Shown piece by piece: positions 1 to 6,260 of a DNA stretch of 7,362 nucleotides. The number at the start of each line of letters is the position of its first letter. Positions within the stretch are counted from its first letter, which is position 1. Under the pieces are notes generated by a model. It had not been told where the DNA came from and searched no databases. It was given only the letters and a program-made list of their open reading frames with translations. Source of the DNA: Paracoccaceae bacterium (GTDB lineage Bacteria > Pseudomonadota > Alphaproteobacteria > Rhodobacterales > Rhodobacteraceae); NCBI GenBank assembly GCA_026997055.1, contig JALWJU010000117.1:1-7362 (forward strand), in the 5' to 3' direction. The translations under genes and the position numbers were made by a program.

Positions 1-326
1 TCCCGATGCCGATCAGCGACAAATGGGCCACCACCCGCTTCGTGGACCCGACCGACATGGCCCATGACATGCATGTGAACATCGTCACCTTCCAGCCCGG
101 CGGGCGCATCCCCTTTGCCGAGACGCATAACATGGAGCACGGCCTCTATGTGCTCGAAGGCACCGCGCGCTACCTGCTCAACACCGACTGGATCGAGGTC
201 GGCCCCGGCGATTTCATGTGGCTCAGGGCGTTTTGCCCGCAGGCCTGCATCGCCACCGGAGAGGGGCCGTTTCGCTACCTGCTTTACAAGGACATGAACC
301 GCCACCCGGAGCTGGTGCTGCCATGA
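1..326 (+). CDS. (S)-ureidoglycine aminohydrolase, C-terminal part (5' truncated by window)
   Basis: The reading frame is open from base 3, so the true start lies upstream and only about 107 codons are present; the family is usually around 260-280 residues with two cupin domains. What remains is the second cupin. Numbering from the Met at base 6, it shows the metal-site pattern ETHNMEH (E39, H41, H45) and a later Gln in CPQACIATG (Q79), matching the Glu/His/His/Gln Mn site known for the YlbA/AllE and plant UGlyAH family. The opening run SDKWATTRFVDP and the ending YLLYKDMNRHPELVLP also fit. The enzyme hydrolyses (S)-ureidoglycine to (S)-ureidoglycolate and ammonia in allantoin breakdown, in the cytoplasm. 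Its stop overlaps the next gene's start (ATGA at 323-326), implying translational coupling with ureidoglycolate lyase, which uses its product. In some alphaproteobacteria this protein is annotated as a bifunctional allantoicase/aminohydrolase; the missing N-terminal half prevents a check. Confidence 0.9.
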   Translation, partial: PMPISDKWATTRFVDPTDMAHDMHVNIVTFQPGGRIPFAETHNMEHGLYVLEGTARYLLNTDWIEVGPGDFMWLRAFCPQACIATGEGPFRYLLYKDMNRHPELVLP

Positions 327-829
327 AAGAGGCGGGCCGCATCATCCGCACCGAGCCGCTCACGGCCGCGGCCTTTGCCCCCTTCGGCGACGTGATCGAG
401 GCCGTGGGCGCGCCGGACATGGTGATCAACGAAGGCTTTGCCGACCGCTTCCACGACCGCGCCCGGCTCGACTTTGGCGGGGGGCGCGCCGGCATCTCGC
501 TGTTTCGCGCCCGCCCCCGCGCGCTGCCTTACCGCTTCAGCCTGCTCGAGCGTCACCCGCTGGGCTCGCAGGCCTTCATCCCGATGCAGGCCACGCCCTG
601 GCTTGTGATCGTCGCGCCCGACGAAAGCGGCCGCCCCGGCCGCCCCCGTGCCTTCATCGCCCAGCCGGGACAGGGGGTGAATTACCTGCGCGCCACCTGG
701 CACGGGGTGCTGACCCCGCTCCACGAACCGGCGCTCTTTGCCGTCATCGACCGGATCGGCGATGGCAACAATTTGGAGGAACATTGGCTGGACACACCAT
801 ATGTGGTAGAACACCCCCGGAAATCATGA
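323..829 (+). CDS. allA: Ureidoglycolate lyase AllA
   Basis: This 168-residue protein matches the AllA family in length (about 160-170). It cleaves (S)-ureidoglycolate to glyoxylate and urea, the last ureide step of purine catabolism. Visible family segments are FGDVIE (21-26), the INEGFADRFHD stretch (35-45), LERHPLGSQAFIPM (75-88), the core beta strand WLVIVAP (93-99), AQPGQGVNYLRATWHGVLTPL (113-133, with His127) and the C-terminal DRIGDGNNLEEHWL (143-156). I chose the ATG at 323 because it overlaps the upstream stop as ATGA and gives the right N-terminus. A longer in-frame start at 218 would read through coding sequence of the previous gene. The fold is a compact jelly-roll and no signal peptide is seen, so it is cytoplasmic. 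Its stop at 827-829 itself overlaps an in-frame ATG of the permease gene (826). Function is confident by motif and context. Confidence 0.95.
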   Translation: MKEAGRIIRTEPLTAAAFAPFGDVIEAVGAPDMVINEGFADRFHDRARLDFGGGRAGISLFRARPRALPYRFSLLERHPLGSQAFIPMQATPWLVIVAPDESGRPGRPRAFIAQPGQGVNYLRATWHGVLTPLHEPALFAVIDRIGDGNNLEEHWLDTPYVVEHPRKS

Positions 830-888
830 GCCAGCACCGGATCATGCCAGATAACAATCAAGCCCGGCGAACGGGATCACGAAACCAC

Positions 889-900
889 AGGAAAGGGAGA
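889..900 (+). promoter_or_regulatory. Purine-rich ribosome binding site of the NCS2 permease
   Basis: The sequence AGGAAAGGGAGA ends 3 bases before the ATG at 904. It is the only Shine-Dalgarno-like tract near the possible starts of the permease gene and decides in favour of 904 over the in-frame ATGs at 784, 826 and 844. The 74-base gap from the allA stop (830-903) holds nothing else I can support. Confidence 0.7.
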
Positions 901-903
901 AAC

Positions 904-2256
904 ATGACTGACGCAACCGCAGCAGGGGCTCGCCTGAAAGACCCCGACTACATGCCGCCCATAGGCCAGGCGGTGCCGCTTGGCCTGCAGCACGTCCTGG
1001 CGATGTTCGCCTCCAACGTGACGCCCGCCATCATCGTGGCAGGCGCCGCCGGCTTCGGCTTCGGCTCCGATCAGGGGGCGCTCGGCTTTCCCGACATGCG
1101 CTACATGATCCAGATGTCGATGCTCTTTGCCGGCATCGCCACCCTGTTTCAGACCATCGGCTTCGGCCCGGTGGGCGCGCGCCTTCCGATCGTGCAGGGC
1201 ACCAGCTTTGCCTTTCTGCCGGTGATGATCCCGGCGGTGGCCGGTGCCGGTACGGCGGGCATGGCCGGGCTGATGACCGGGGTGGTGCTGGGCGGCATCT
1301 TCCACTTCCTGCTGGGCTTGGTGATCGGGAAGATCCGCTTTGCCCTGCCGCCGCTGGTCACCGGCCTCATCGTGCTGATGATCGGGCTTTCGCTCCTGGA
1401 AGTCGGCATCAAATACGCAGCCGGGGGAGTGCCGCTGATGGGCAAGCCCGAATTCGGCAGCCTCGCCAAATGGGGCCCGGCGCTGGTGGTGATCGTGGTG
1501 ACGCTGGCGATCAAGTTCACCTTCCGCGGCTTTCTTTCCATCGCCGCGGTGCTGATCGGCCTGATTGCCGGCTATATCGTCGCCTGGTTCATGGGCCAGG
1601 TGAACTTCGCCAATGTCTCCAAGGCGGCCATTTTCGAGCTGCCCAGCCCGTTCAAATGGGGCTTCGAGATCAACTGGGCGATCATCATCGGCATGTGTCT
1701 CATGGCGGTGGTCTCGGCGATCGAGACCGTGGGCGATGTCTCCGGCATCACCAAGGGCGGCGCCGGGCGCGAAGCCACCGACCGGGAGATTCAGGGCGCG
1801 ACCTTTGCCGACGGTCTGGGCACCGCAGTGGCCGGGATATTCGGCGGCCTGCCCAATACCTCGTTCAGCCAGAATGTGGGGCTGGTCTCCATGACCGGAG
1901 TGATGAGCCGCCATGTGGTCACCATCGGCGCGCTGTTCCTGGTCGCTGCCGGCCTCGTGCCAAAGGTCGGCGCGGTGATCAACACGGTACCGATCAACGT
2001 GCTCGGCGGCGGGGTGATCATCATGTTCGGCATGGTCGCATCGGCGGGCCTGTCGATGCTCTCGGAGGTGACCTGGAACCGGCGCAACATGGTGATCTTC
2101 GCTACGGCGCTGTCGCTGGGGCTGGGGCTGAAGCTGGTGCCCGAATCGCTGCAGCATGTGGGCAAGACCATGCAGATCCTGCTTACCTCGGGCCTGCTGC
2201 CGGCGGCGATCATCGCCATCGTGCTCAATCTGGTCCTGCCCGAAGATCTCGACTGA
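904..2256 (+). CDS. NCS2 family purine permease (uric acid/xanthine type)
   Basis: This 450-residue membrane protein has the length and pattern of nucleobase-cation symporter-2 (NAT/NCS2) transporters, which import uric acid, xanthine or uracil with protons or sodium across the inner membrane. Seen: the TM1 QH motif (Q29-H30), QGTSFAF (98-104) before TM3, the TM8 motif SAIETVGD (E274), FADG (D303), and the TM10 signature SQNVGLVSMTG (Q323, N324). These line up almost residue for residue with the substrate-site E272/D304/Q324/N325 known for E. coli XanQ. The QNVGLV form, rather than QNNGVI, is as I recall typical of bacterial urate/xanthine members. The soluble N-terminus is short (about 20 residues) and at least a dozen hydrophobic segments follow. 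It is the last gene of the ureide operon and ends just before a strong terminator, so uptake of a urate-pathway purine is the natural role. The exact substrate cannot be fixed from sequence; uracil is less likely given the neighbours. Confidence 0.92.
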   Translation: MTDATAAGARLKDPDYMPPIGQAVPLGLQHVLAMFASNVTPAIIVAGAAGFGFGSDQGALGFPDMRYMIQMSMLFAGIATLFQTIGFGPVGARLPIVQGTSFAFLPVMIPAVAGAGTAGMAGLMTGVVLGGIFHFLLGLVIGKIRFALPPLVTGLIVLMIGLSLLEVGIKYAAGGVPLMGKPEFGSLAKWGPALVVIVVTLAIKFTFRGFLSIAAVLIGLIAGYIVAWFMGQVNFANVSKAAIFELPSPFKWGFEINWAIIIGMCLMAVVSAIETVGDVSGITKGGAGREATDREIQGATFADGLGTAVAGIFGGLPNTSFSQNVGLVSMTGVMSRHVVTIGALFLVAAGLVPKVGAVINTVPINVLGGGVIIMFGMVASAGLSMLSEVTWNRRNMVIFATALSLGLGLKLVPESLQHVGKTMQILLTSGLLPAAIIAIVLNLVLPEDLD

Positions 2257-2276
2257 GCCTCACACCGGAGACATCG

Positions 2277-2300
2277 AACCCCCGCTTCGGCGGGGGTTTT
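2277..2300 (+). terminator. Rho-independent terminator with UUCG tetraloop
   Basis: A 7-bp perfect stem CCCCCGC (2279-2285) and GCGGGGG (2290-2296) encloses TTCG and is followed by TTTT (2297-2300). AA at 2277-2278 can extend the pairing. C(UUCG)G is an exceptionally stable loop. It lies 20 bases after the permease stop and ends the plus-strand ureide operon. The convergent minus-strand gene ends 23 bases further on. The stem could act on that transcript too, but only two T residues follow it on the minus strand. Confidence 0.9.
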
Positions 2301-2323
2301 CCTGCCGCGCGCCCGAGCGCGCC

Positions 2324-3484
2324 TCAGCCGGTGTAGCGGCCGTATTCCTCCACCGCATCGACCATGGCCAGCACGTTTTCGGCCGGGACGTCGTTCATCA
2401 CCGTATGCACCGCGCCCAGCATGAAGCCACCGCCCGGCGCCAGGGCCTCGATCACCCGCTTCACCTCGGCGCGCACCTCGTCCGGCGTGCCGTGGGGCAG
2501 CACACGGTGTGTGTCCACCGCCCCGCAGAACACGATCCGGTCGCCGTAATTGCGCTTGAGCGACACGAGGTCCGCCATCCTGCCGGCGCTGGTCTGGATC
2601 GGATTCAGGATGTCCACGCCGATCTCGATGAAATCCTCGATCAGCGGCTCCACGTCGCCATCGGTGTGAAAGAAGACCTTGGCCTTCGTGCGCTCCCTGA
2701 TGAAGCGGATGAAGTCGGCGTGGATCGGCTTGAGCATCTCGCGATACATCTTCGGCGACATCATCAGGCTGCTCTGGGTGCCCAGATCGTCGCCGATCTT
2801 GATCATGTCCACATTGTCGCCCAGTTCCTCGAGAAAGGCGCCCATCAGCTCCTTGCACAGTTCGGCATTCTTGCGCAGGAGCGCGACGGCGAACTCCGGG
2901 TGCAGGGCCATGTTGAGCAGGAAGCTTTCGAGCCCCTGCATGGCCATGGCGCGCTCGAAGGGAAACAGCAGCCAGGGCGTGGCGAGGATCGCATATTCGC
3001 CGGCCTCGGCGAGCGCGCGGGCCTCGGCGCGCACATGGGCGATGCGGGTAGGGTCGCGCATGTCGGGCCAGCCCTCATAGGCCTCGAGTTCCTCGATCGT
3101 GGTGGCATCGCGCAGGGGATGCACGCCGGGGAACCACTCGCCGGGGGCGATTTCCATCGCCCCGCTGCCCCAGCTGTCGATATAGTCCGAATGCGGCGGG
3201 CGGGCGCGGTTGCGCGCCAGCACATGGGCGGGCTCCAGGTCGCGCACCCCGCGTACGTCGCTCTTCAGCCGGCGCAGGGTGGCCTCGTCCACCAGGGCGG
3301 TGCCAAGCTCGGGCCATTGGTAGAGATACTCATCCGGCGCGCTGATCCCGGCCAGGCGCTTGATCTCGCGATAGGGTTTCATCTTGATGCCGGTGGCGTT
3401 GGAGACCCCCAGCACGATCGGCACCCGGTCGGGCTCTTCGTGGTTGATGGCTGCCAGAACGCGCTCGCGCGAAGAATAGACCAT
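2324..3484 (-). CDS. URO-D superfamily protein, methyltransferase-like (not HemE)
   Basis: This 386-residue protein belongs to the uroporphyrinogen decarboxylase/methylcobamide methyltransferase superfamily (COG0407 type), a TIM-barrel fold. The start AINHEEPDRVPI (12-23) is the hallmark of the MtaA/CmuA-like branch. HemE instead carries an arginine-rich MRQAGRY substrate motif near its N-terminus, which is absent here, and HemE is shorter (about 340-350). Late motifs are IKIGDDLGTQ (228-237), FFHTDGD (271-277) and VFCGAVDTHRVLPHGTPDEV (318-337). In corrinoid methyltransferases zinc is held by His-x-Cys plus a later Cys. Here His273 and Cys320 are present but the middle Cys is Asp275. The likely chemistry is methyl transfer or O/N/S-demethylation, but the substrate is unknown. 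I took the ATG at 3484 because homology-like sequence begins there; a longer in-frame reading to 3775 would run back into the ATPase gene. It lies 160 bases downstream of the importer operon, with its own candidate promoter. No corrinoid-binding partner is in the window. Confidence 0.82.
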   Translation of the reverse strand: MVYSSRERVLAAINHEEPDRVPIVLGVSNATGIKMKPYREIKRLAGISAPDEYLYQWPELGTALVDEATLRRLKSDVRGVRDLEPAHVLARNRARPPHSDYIDSWGSGAMEIAPGEWFPGVHPLRDATTIEELEAYEGWPDMRDPTRIAHVRAEARALAEAGEYAILATPWLLFPFERAMAMQGLESFLLNMALHPEFAVALLRKNAELCKELMGAFLEELGDNVDMIKIGDDLGTQSSLMMSPKMYREMLKPIHADFIRFIRERTKAKVFFHTDGDVEPLIEDFIEIGVDILNPIQTSAGRMADLVSLKRNYGDRIVFCGAVDTHRVLPHGTPDEVRAEVKRVIEALAPGGGFMLGAVHTVMNDVPAENVLAMVDAVEEYGRYTG

Positions 3485-3523
3485 GGATGCCCCCGCCTGC
3501 TGTTGGCCCTGCCGCGCCGGGCG

Positions 3524-3552
3524 AGGGTAGCGGCAATGGCCGGGCGGAACAA
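3524..3552 (-). promoter_or_regulatory. Candidate sigma-70 type promoter for the URO-D-like gene
   Basis: On the minus strand, TTGTTC (3552-3547) and TACCCT (3529-3524) are separated by exactly 17 bases. They keep the best conserved positions (TTG of the -35, TA---T of the -10). Transcription would begin near 3517, leaving a leader of about 33 bases before the ATG. This is a weak consensus match in GC-rich DNA, so it is only a candidate. Confidence 0.3.
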
Positions 3553-3579
3553 GACTGCCCGCGGGCTGGGCTGCGGGGC

Positions 3580-3644
3580 GGAGACGATTTTTCGCAGAAA
3601 AATCGTGCCTCCGGCGGGAGTATTTGAGCCAAGATGAAAGGGGG
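3580..3644. repeat. Intergenic hairpin plus Rhodobacterales-like interspersed repeat
   Basis: The block has two parts. First, a perfect 9-bp inverted repeat ACGATTTTT (3584-3592) and AAAAATCGT (3598-3606) around CGCAG, flanked by GGAG (3580-3583) and CTCC (3609-3612), which can pair across a 2-base bulge. Second, a tail whose core reads CTCCGGCGGGAGTATTTGAG (3609-3628) and continues with CCAAGATGAAAG (3629-3640); it contains its own small CTCC/GGAG hairpin. I recall tails of this kind (CGGGAGTATTT...CCAAGATGAA) as frequent between genes in Rhodobacterales genomes; this is memory, not a search. The tail abuts the stop codon of the ABC ATPase. The AT-rich stem stands out from the GC-rich surroundings. 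Possible roles are transcript 3'-end protection, partial termination or a mobile REP-like element. There is no U-tract after the stem in the minus direction, so it is not a classic terminator. Confidence 0.6.
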
Positions 3645-4370
3645 CTACAGCACCCGGCTGAGGAATTCGGCGGTGCGGGGTTCGCGCGGGCGTTCGAAAA
3701 GCTGCTCGGGCGGGCCTTCCTCGAGGATGCGCCCGGCATCGAGGAAGCAGACCTTGTCGGCCACTTCGCGAGCAAAGCCCATTTCGTGGGTGGCGAGGAT
3801 CATCGTCATGCCCTCGGCCTTGAGCTGGCGCAGCACGTCGAGCACCTCGCCGACAAGCTCGGGGTCGAGCGCGGAGGTTACCTCGTCAAACAGCATCACC
3901 TCGGGCTTCATCGCCAGCGCGCGAATGATCGCTACCCGCTGCTGCTGGCCGCCCGACATCTGGTCCGGGTAATGGCCCATCCGGTCGGCGAGGTTGAACC
4001 GCTCGAACAGCGCCTCGGCCATGGGCCGCAGTTCGGCCCGGCTCCTGCCGGTGATCCGGCGCGGGGCGAGCAGGACGTTTTCGAGCGCGTTCATGTGCGG
4101 AAACAGGTTGTAGCTCTGAAACACCATGCCGATGCGCTGGCGGATCGGCTGGGGGTCCTGCTCCGGGTCGGTGATCTCGAGCCCGTCGAGCAGGATGCGC
4201 CCGTCATCCACCGGCTCGAGCAGGTTGATGCAGCGCAGGAGCGTGGACTTGCCCGAGCCCGACGCGCCGATCAGGCAGACCATCTCGCCTTCGTTCACGG
4301 CAAGGTCGATCCCCTTGCAGACCACGTTGGCGCCGAATTTTTTCCACAGGTCGATGATCTCGAGCTTCAT
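3645..4370 (-). CDS. Polar amino acid ABC transporter, ATP-binding protein
   Basis: This 241-residue protein is a complete ATPase of the GlnQ/HisP class, the usual length for the family. Seen: Walker [10 protein letters not shown] (35-43), Q-loop Gln85 in [21 protein letters not shown] signature MSGGQQQR (138-145), Walker [17 protein letters not shown] (158-173, catalytic Glu163) and the switch His195 in [26 protein letters not shown] and THEMGFAR sequences are typical of polar amino acid importers. It powers the permease encoded just upstream and works as a dimer at the inner face of the membrane. The start is ATG 4370, preceded by a G-rich tract (GGGGGGAG) in the 17-base gap after the permease stop, so the two are co-transcribed. 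All key residues are intact. It ends next to the intergenic repeat block. Family assignment is firm; the substrate is set by the binding protein. Confidence 0.95.
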   Translation of the reverse strand: MKLEIIDLWKKFGANVVCKGIDLAVNEGEMVCLIGASGSGKSTLLRCINLLEPVDDGRILLDGLEITDPEQDPQPIRQRIGMVFQSYNLFPHMNALENVLLAPRRITGRSRAELRPMAEALFERFNLADRMGHYPDQMSGGQQQRVAIIRALAMKPEVMLFDEVTSALDPELVGEVLDVLRQLKAEGMTMILATHEMGFAREVADKVCFLDAGRILEEGPPEQLFERPREPRTAEFLSRVL

Positions 4371-4387
4371 GGCGCCCCGCTCCCCCC

Positions 4388-5260
4388 TCAGCTTTGCCGG
4401 CGCTGCTGGCGGGCGATCATGCGGTCCACCGCGCGGGTCGCCGGCACCGTGACCACCAGAAAGATCAGCGCCGCCCCCACATAGGGGGTGAAATTGGCGT
4501 AGAGCGATTTGTACACTCCCGCCTGGCGGAAGATCTCGACCGGGCCGATGAAGGAGACCAGTGCCACGTCCTTTTGCAGCGAGATGAGGTTGTTCATCGC
4601 TGCCGGGATCACCCGGCGGATCGCCTGCGGCAGCACCACGAAGCGCATCATGTCGCCATGGCTCAGTCCCAGCGATACCGCCGCCGCGCGCTGGCTTTCG
4701 TGGATCGATTCGATCCCGGCGCGATAGACCTCGGCCACATAGGCCGAGTAGGACAGCACCAGCGCCACCGTGCCCCAGATATAGGGGCTGTTCCAGGGTC
4801 GGGGCAGGCCGAGGCCGGGGATGCCGAAGCCGATCAGGTAGATCACCAGGATCACCGGCACGCCGCGAAACAGGTCGCTGTAGAGGATCGCAAAGAGCTT
4901 CAGCGGGTAGAGCGCGGGGCTGCGCGCATCGCGCATCAGAGCCAGCACCAGCCCCCAGACCGCGATCAGCGGCGCGCACCACAGGAACATGGCCACATCG
5001 AGCCAGAAGGCCTCGAGCAGCTTGGGGAAGGTCTTCACGAATACCGCTTCATTGAAAAAGGCCTTCTGCACCTTTTCCCAGCCCGGCGTCATGGGCACCA
5101 GGATGACGATTGCGGCAATCGCGATCGCCGTGCTGGCCGCGGCGATCAGCATCGAGCGCCGCCGCTCGCGCCGCTCGCGCCGTTCGCGCCGGCTCAGGCC
5201 GGATTCGCGGCCCGCGGCGCCGGAGCCTGCCGGCGCCGCCTGTCTTTCAGAGGCCCCCAC
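4388..5260 (-). CDS. Polar amino acid ABC transporter, permease (HisM/GlnP type)
   Basis: This 290-residue inner-membrane permease contains the EAA loop that contacts the ATPase: [20 protein letters not shown] (181-200) followed by [33 protein letters not shown] (207-239). Earlier are [24 protein letters not shown] (126-149), typical of the His/Glu/Gln group, and hydrophobic helices near 37-56, 90-109, 132-150, 162-178 and 260-275. The family is commonly 220-290 residues. Only one permease gene is present, so it probably forms a homodimer. The start is GTG at 5260, 6 bases after the binding-protein stop, with a poor Shine-Dalgarno, so coupling to the upstream gene is likely. An internal ATG at 5152 (Met37) is the alternative; it would remove an unusual arginine/glutamate-rich head ([12 protein letters not shown], 24-35) but leave a 114-base gap and no better ribosome site. 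The insert at about 60-90 before the second helix matches larger members of the family. Confidence 0.93.
   Translation of the reverse strand: MGASERQAAPAGSGAAGRESGLSRRERRERRERRRSMLIAAASTAIAIAAIVILVPMTPGWEKVQKAFFNEAVFVKTFPKLLEAFWLDVAMFLWCAPLIAVWGLVLALMRDARSPALYPLKLFAILYSDLFRGVPVILVIYLIGFGIPGLGLPRPWNSPYIWGTVALVLSYSAYVAEVYRAGIESIHESQRAAAVSLGLSHGDMMRFVVLPQAIRRVIPAAMNNLISLQKDVALVSFIGPVEIFRQAGVYKSLYANFTPYVGAALIFLVVTVPATRAVDRMIARQQRRQS
5161..5187 (-). repeat. Three 9-base tandem repeats in the permease N-terminus
   Basis: On the plus strand GCCGCTCGC occurs at 5161-5169 and 5170-5178, then GCCGTTCGC at 5179-5187. The unit is in frame and encodes repeated Arg-Arg-Glu triplets in the cytoplasmic head of the permease. 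Being a multiple of 3, it could expand or contract without breaking the frame. Confidence 0.75.
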
Positions 5261-5266
5261 GCGCGC

Positions 5267-6091
5267 TTACTTGATTACCGGCACGCCGGTTGCGTCCTGC
5301 AGCCATTCGGCCTCGATCCTGGCCAGGGTGCCGTCCTCGCGCATCGATTCGATTGCGCCATTTGCGCAATCCCGGAGCGGGTTGCCCTCTTCGAAGACCA
5401 GCCCCAGCTCGTCCGGGCTGTCGCCGCCGGTCTCGAACTGGCCAAGCACCACGCCGTCATCGAGCAGCACCGCCGCCGTGAACAGCGCCGAGGGCAGGTC
5501 GAGCATGATCGCGTCCACCTGCCCGGCCTTGAGCGCCTCGACCGAGTCGGCGACATCGTTATAAAGCAGCATCGAGGCATCCGGCGAGATCAGTTCCTGG
5601 ATCAGTCCCGGCGCCGTGGTGCTCTCGACCGCACCCCATTTCAGGGTCTTGAGCGATTCGACCGTCGGCTCGGCTCCGGCATCCACTGCCGGCTGGCGCA
5701 CCACGACCGACTGGGCGGCAGTATAGTAGGGCGCGGAAAAGTCGATGAATTCGTCCCGCTCCGGGGTGATCGAATATTGCTGGATGTTGAAGTCGAAATT
5801 CTTCGCCCCCGGCTGGATCGCCTCGTCAAAGGAGGTGCGCACCCATTTCACCGCATCGCCCTCGAAGCCCATGCGCCGGGCGATTTCCAGCGCCACGGCG
5901 GCCTCGAAGCCCTTGCCGGTCTCGGGCGCGTCGTCGATCACCCAGGGGAAATAGGCCGGGTTGCCGGTGGCGATGGTCAGCACGCCGTCGGTGAGCGTCT
6001 TGCCCGCCGCGCAATCGCCCGCAGCCCAGGCACCACTGGCCACCGCCCCCAGCCCCAGGGCCGCGATCCCCGCTTTCATCAAATCCTTCAT
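5267..6091 (-). CDS. Polar amino acid ABC transporter, periplasmic substrate-binding protein
   Basis: This 274-residue family 3 solute-binding protein is the first gene of the importer operon. It begins with a Sec signal peptide (MKDLMKAGIAALGLG..., cleavage expected after AWA at 21-23), so the mature protein is periplasmic. The family pattern follows: GFEAAVALEIARRMGF (61-76), FDFNIQQYSITPERDEFIDFSAPYY (99-123), the strand before the hinge VVVRQP (129-134) and ALKAGQVDAIMLDLPSA (186-202). Arg112 sits where HisJ-type proteins bind the ligand alpha-carboxylate and Asp198 where they bind the alpha-amino group, so an alpha-amino acid ligand is likely. The usual G-x-GTT turn reads AVESTTA (154-160), a departure that may alter the pocket. 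Two cysteines in the mature chain (27, 242) could form a disulfide. The start at 6091 is fixed by a strong AAGGAGG site and the signal peptide. It is divergent from kynU, hinting at kynurenine- or tryptophan-related cargo, which is inference only. Confidence 0.93.
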   Translation of the reverse strand: MKDLMKAGIAALGLGAVASGAWAAGDCAAGKTLTDGVLTIATGNPAYFPWVIDDAPETGKGFEAAVALEIARRMGFEGDAVKWVRTSFDEAIQPGAKNFDFNIQQYSITPERDEFIDFSAPYYTAAQSVVVRQPAVDAGAEPTVESLKTLKWGAVESTTAPGLIQELISPDASMLLYNDVADSVEALKAGQVDAIMLDLPSALFTAAVLLDDGVVLGQFETGGDSPDELGLVFEEGNPLRDCANGAIESMREDGTLARIEAEWLQDATGVPVIK

Positions 6092-6099
6092 TCTCTCTC

Positions 6100-6106
6100 C
6101 CTCCTT
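6100..6106 (-). promoter_or_regulatory. Strong ribosome binding site of the binding-protein gene
   Basis: On the minus strand AAGGAGG lies 8 bases before the ATG at 6091. It is the best Shine-Dalgarno in the window, consistent with high production of the periplasmic component. It also excludes longer in-frame starts up to 6280. Confidence 0.85.
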
Positions 6107-6207
6107 GCAAAAGCGCCCGCCAGCGGCGGATACACCCTGTGAATCGCCCATACCTTGCCCGACTTCACCCGCAGAATCCAGCAATGGCACGGTTTTGCGC
6201 ACAGCGT

Positions 6208-6213
6208 TTGACA
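6208..6213 (+). promoter_or_regulatory. Possible -35 element upstream of kynU
   Basis: TTGACA is a perfect -35 hexamer, 47 bases before the kynU ATG, and it overlaps the left end of the palindrome. No convincing -10 follows at 16-18 bases (GAGCCT at 6231-6236 is poor), so the promoter may depend on an activator, or the match may be chance. I found no convincing promoter for the divergent importer operon in 6107-6260. Confidence 0.3.
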
Positions 6214-6228
6214 TTTGCCGCAAATGTC
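6210..6228. promoter_or_regulatory. Perfect 19-bp palindrome, candidate operator of the kynU/importer divergent region
   Basis: GACATTTGCCGCAAATGTC consists of two 8-base arms (6210-6217, 6221-6228) that are exact reverse complements around CCG. It lies 32 bases before the kynU start and about 120 bases before the importer start, directly downstream of the possible -35. A related half-operator follows at 6236-6250. The size and symmetry suit a dimeric repressor or activator of, for example, MarR, GntR, IclR or Lrp type. No regulator gene is in the window, so the binder is unknown. Confidence 0.6.
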
Positions 6229-6254
6229 CCGAGCCTGCGGCAAACGTCCCCGAG
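6216..6254 (+). repeat. Degenerate direct repeat overlapping the palindrome
   Basis: TGCCGCAAATGTCCC (6216-6230) recurs as TGCGGCAAACGTCCC (6236-6250) with two mismatches, and both copies are followed by a CGAG or GAG. The copies are 20 bases apart, close to two helical turns, so the same protein could bind both on one face of the DNA. The second copy ends next to the GAGG ribosome site of kynU. Confidence 0.55.
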
Positions 6255-6260
6255 GCTCCG

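Noticed and set aside
877..2157. 426-codon open frame on the minus strand opposite the NCS2 permease
   Set aside because: Composition (His, Gln, Asp, Gly rich) is typical of the antisense of a membrane protein gene. The plus-strand frame has all NCS2 motifs.
2324..3484. Uroporphyrinogen decarboxylase HemE
   Set aside because: Superfamily similarity is real, but the HemE arginine-rich N-terminal motif is missing and the NHEEPDRVPI start, length and His/Cys motifs fit the methyltransferase-like branch.
3584..3606. Classic Rho-independent terminator for the ABC operon
   Set aside because: The stem is A/T rich and is followed on the minus strand by CTCCGCC rather than a run of U, so I describe it as part of a repeat block instead.
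2156..3637. 493-codon open frame on the plus strand opposite the URO-D-like gene
   Set aside because: It is antisense to a gene with clear family motifs. Its translation is rich in His, Arg, Gly and Asp with no recognisable domain, as expected for a shadow frame in GC-rich DNA.
5351..5371. Perfect 8-bp inverted repeat GATTGCGC / GCGCAATC with a 5-base loop
   Set aside because: It lies inside the binding-protein coding sequence, around Cys242, with no U-tract and no relation to a gene boundary. A chance palindrome of this size is plausible in several kilobases of biased sequence.
4394..6142. 582-codon open frame on the plus strand opposite the ABC permease and binding protein
   Set aside because: It spans two authentic minus-strand genes and their junction. 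The product is a His/Arg/Asp-rich low-complexity sequence without motifs.
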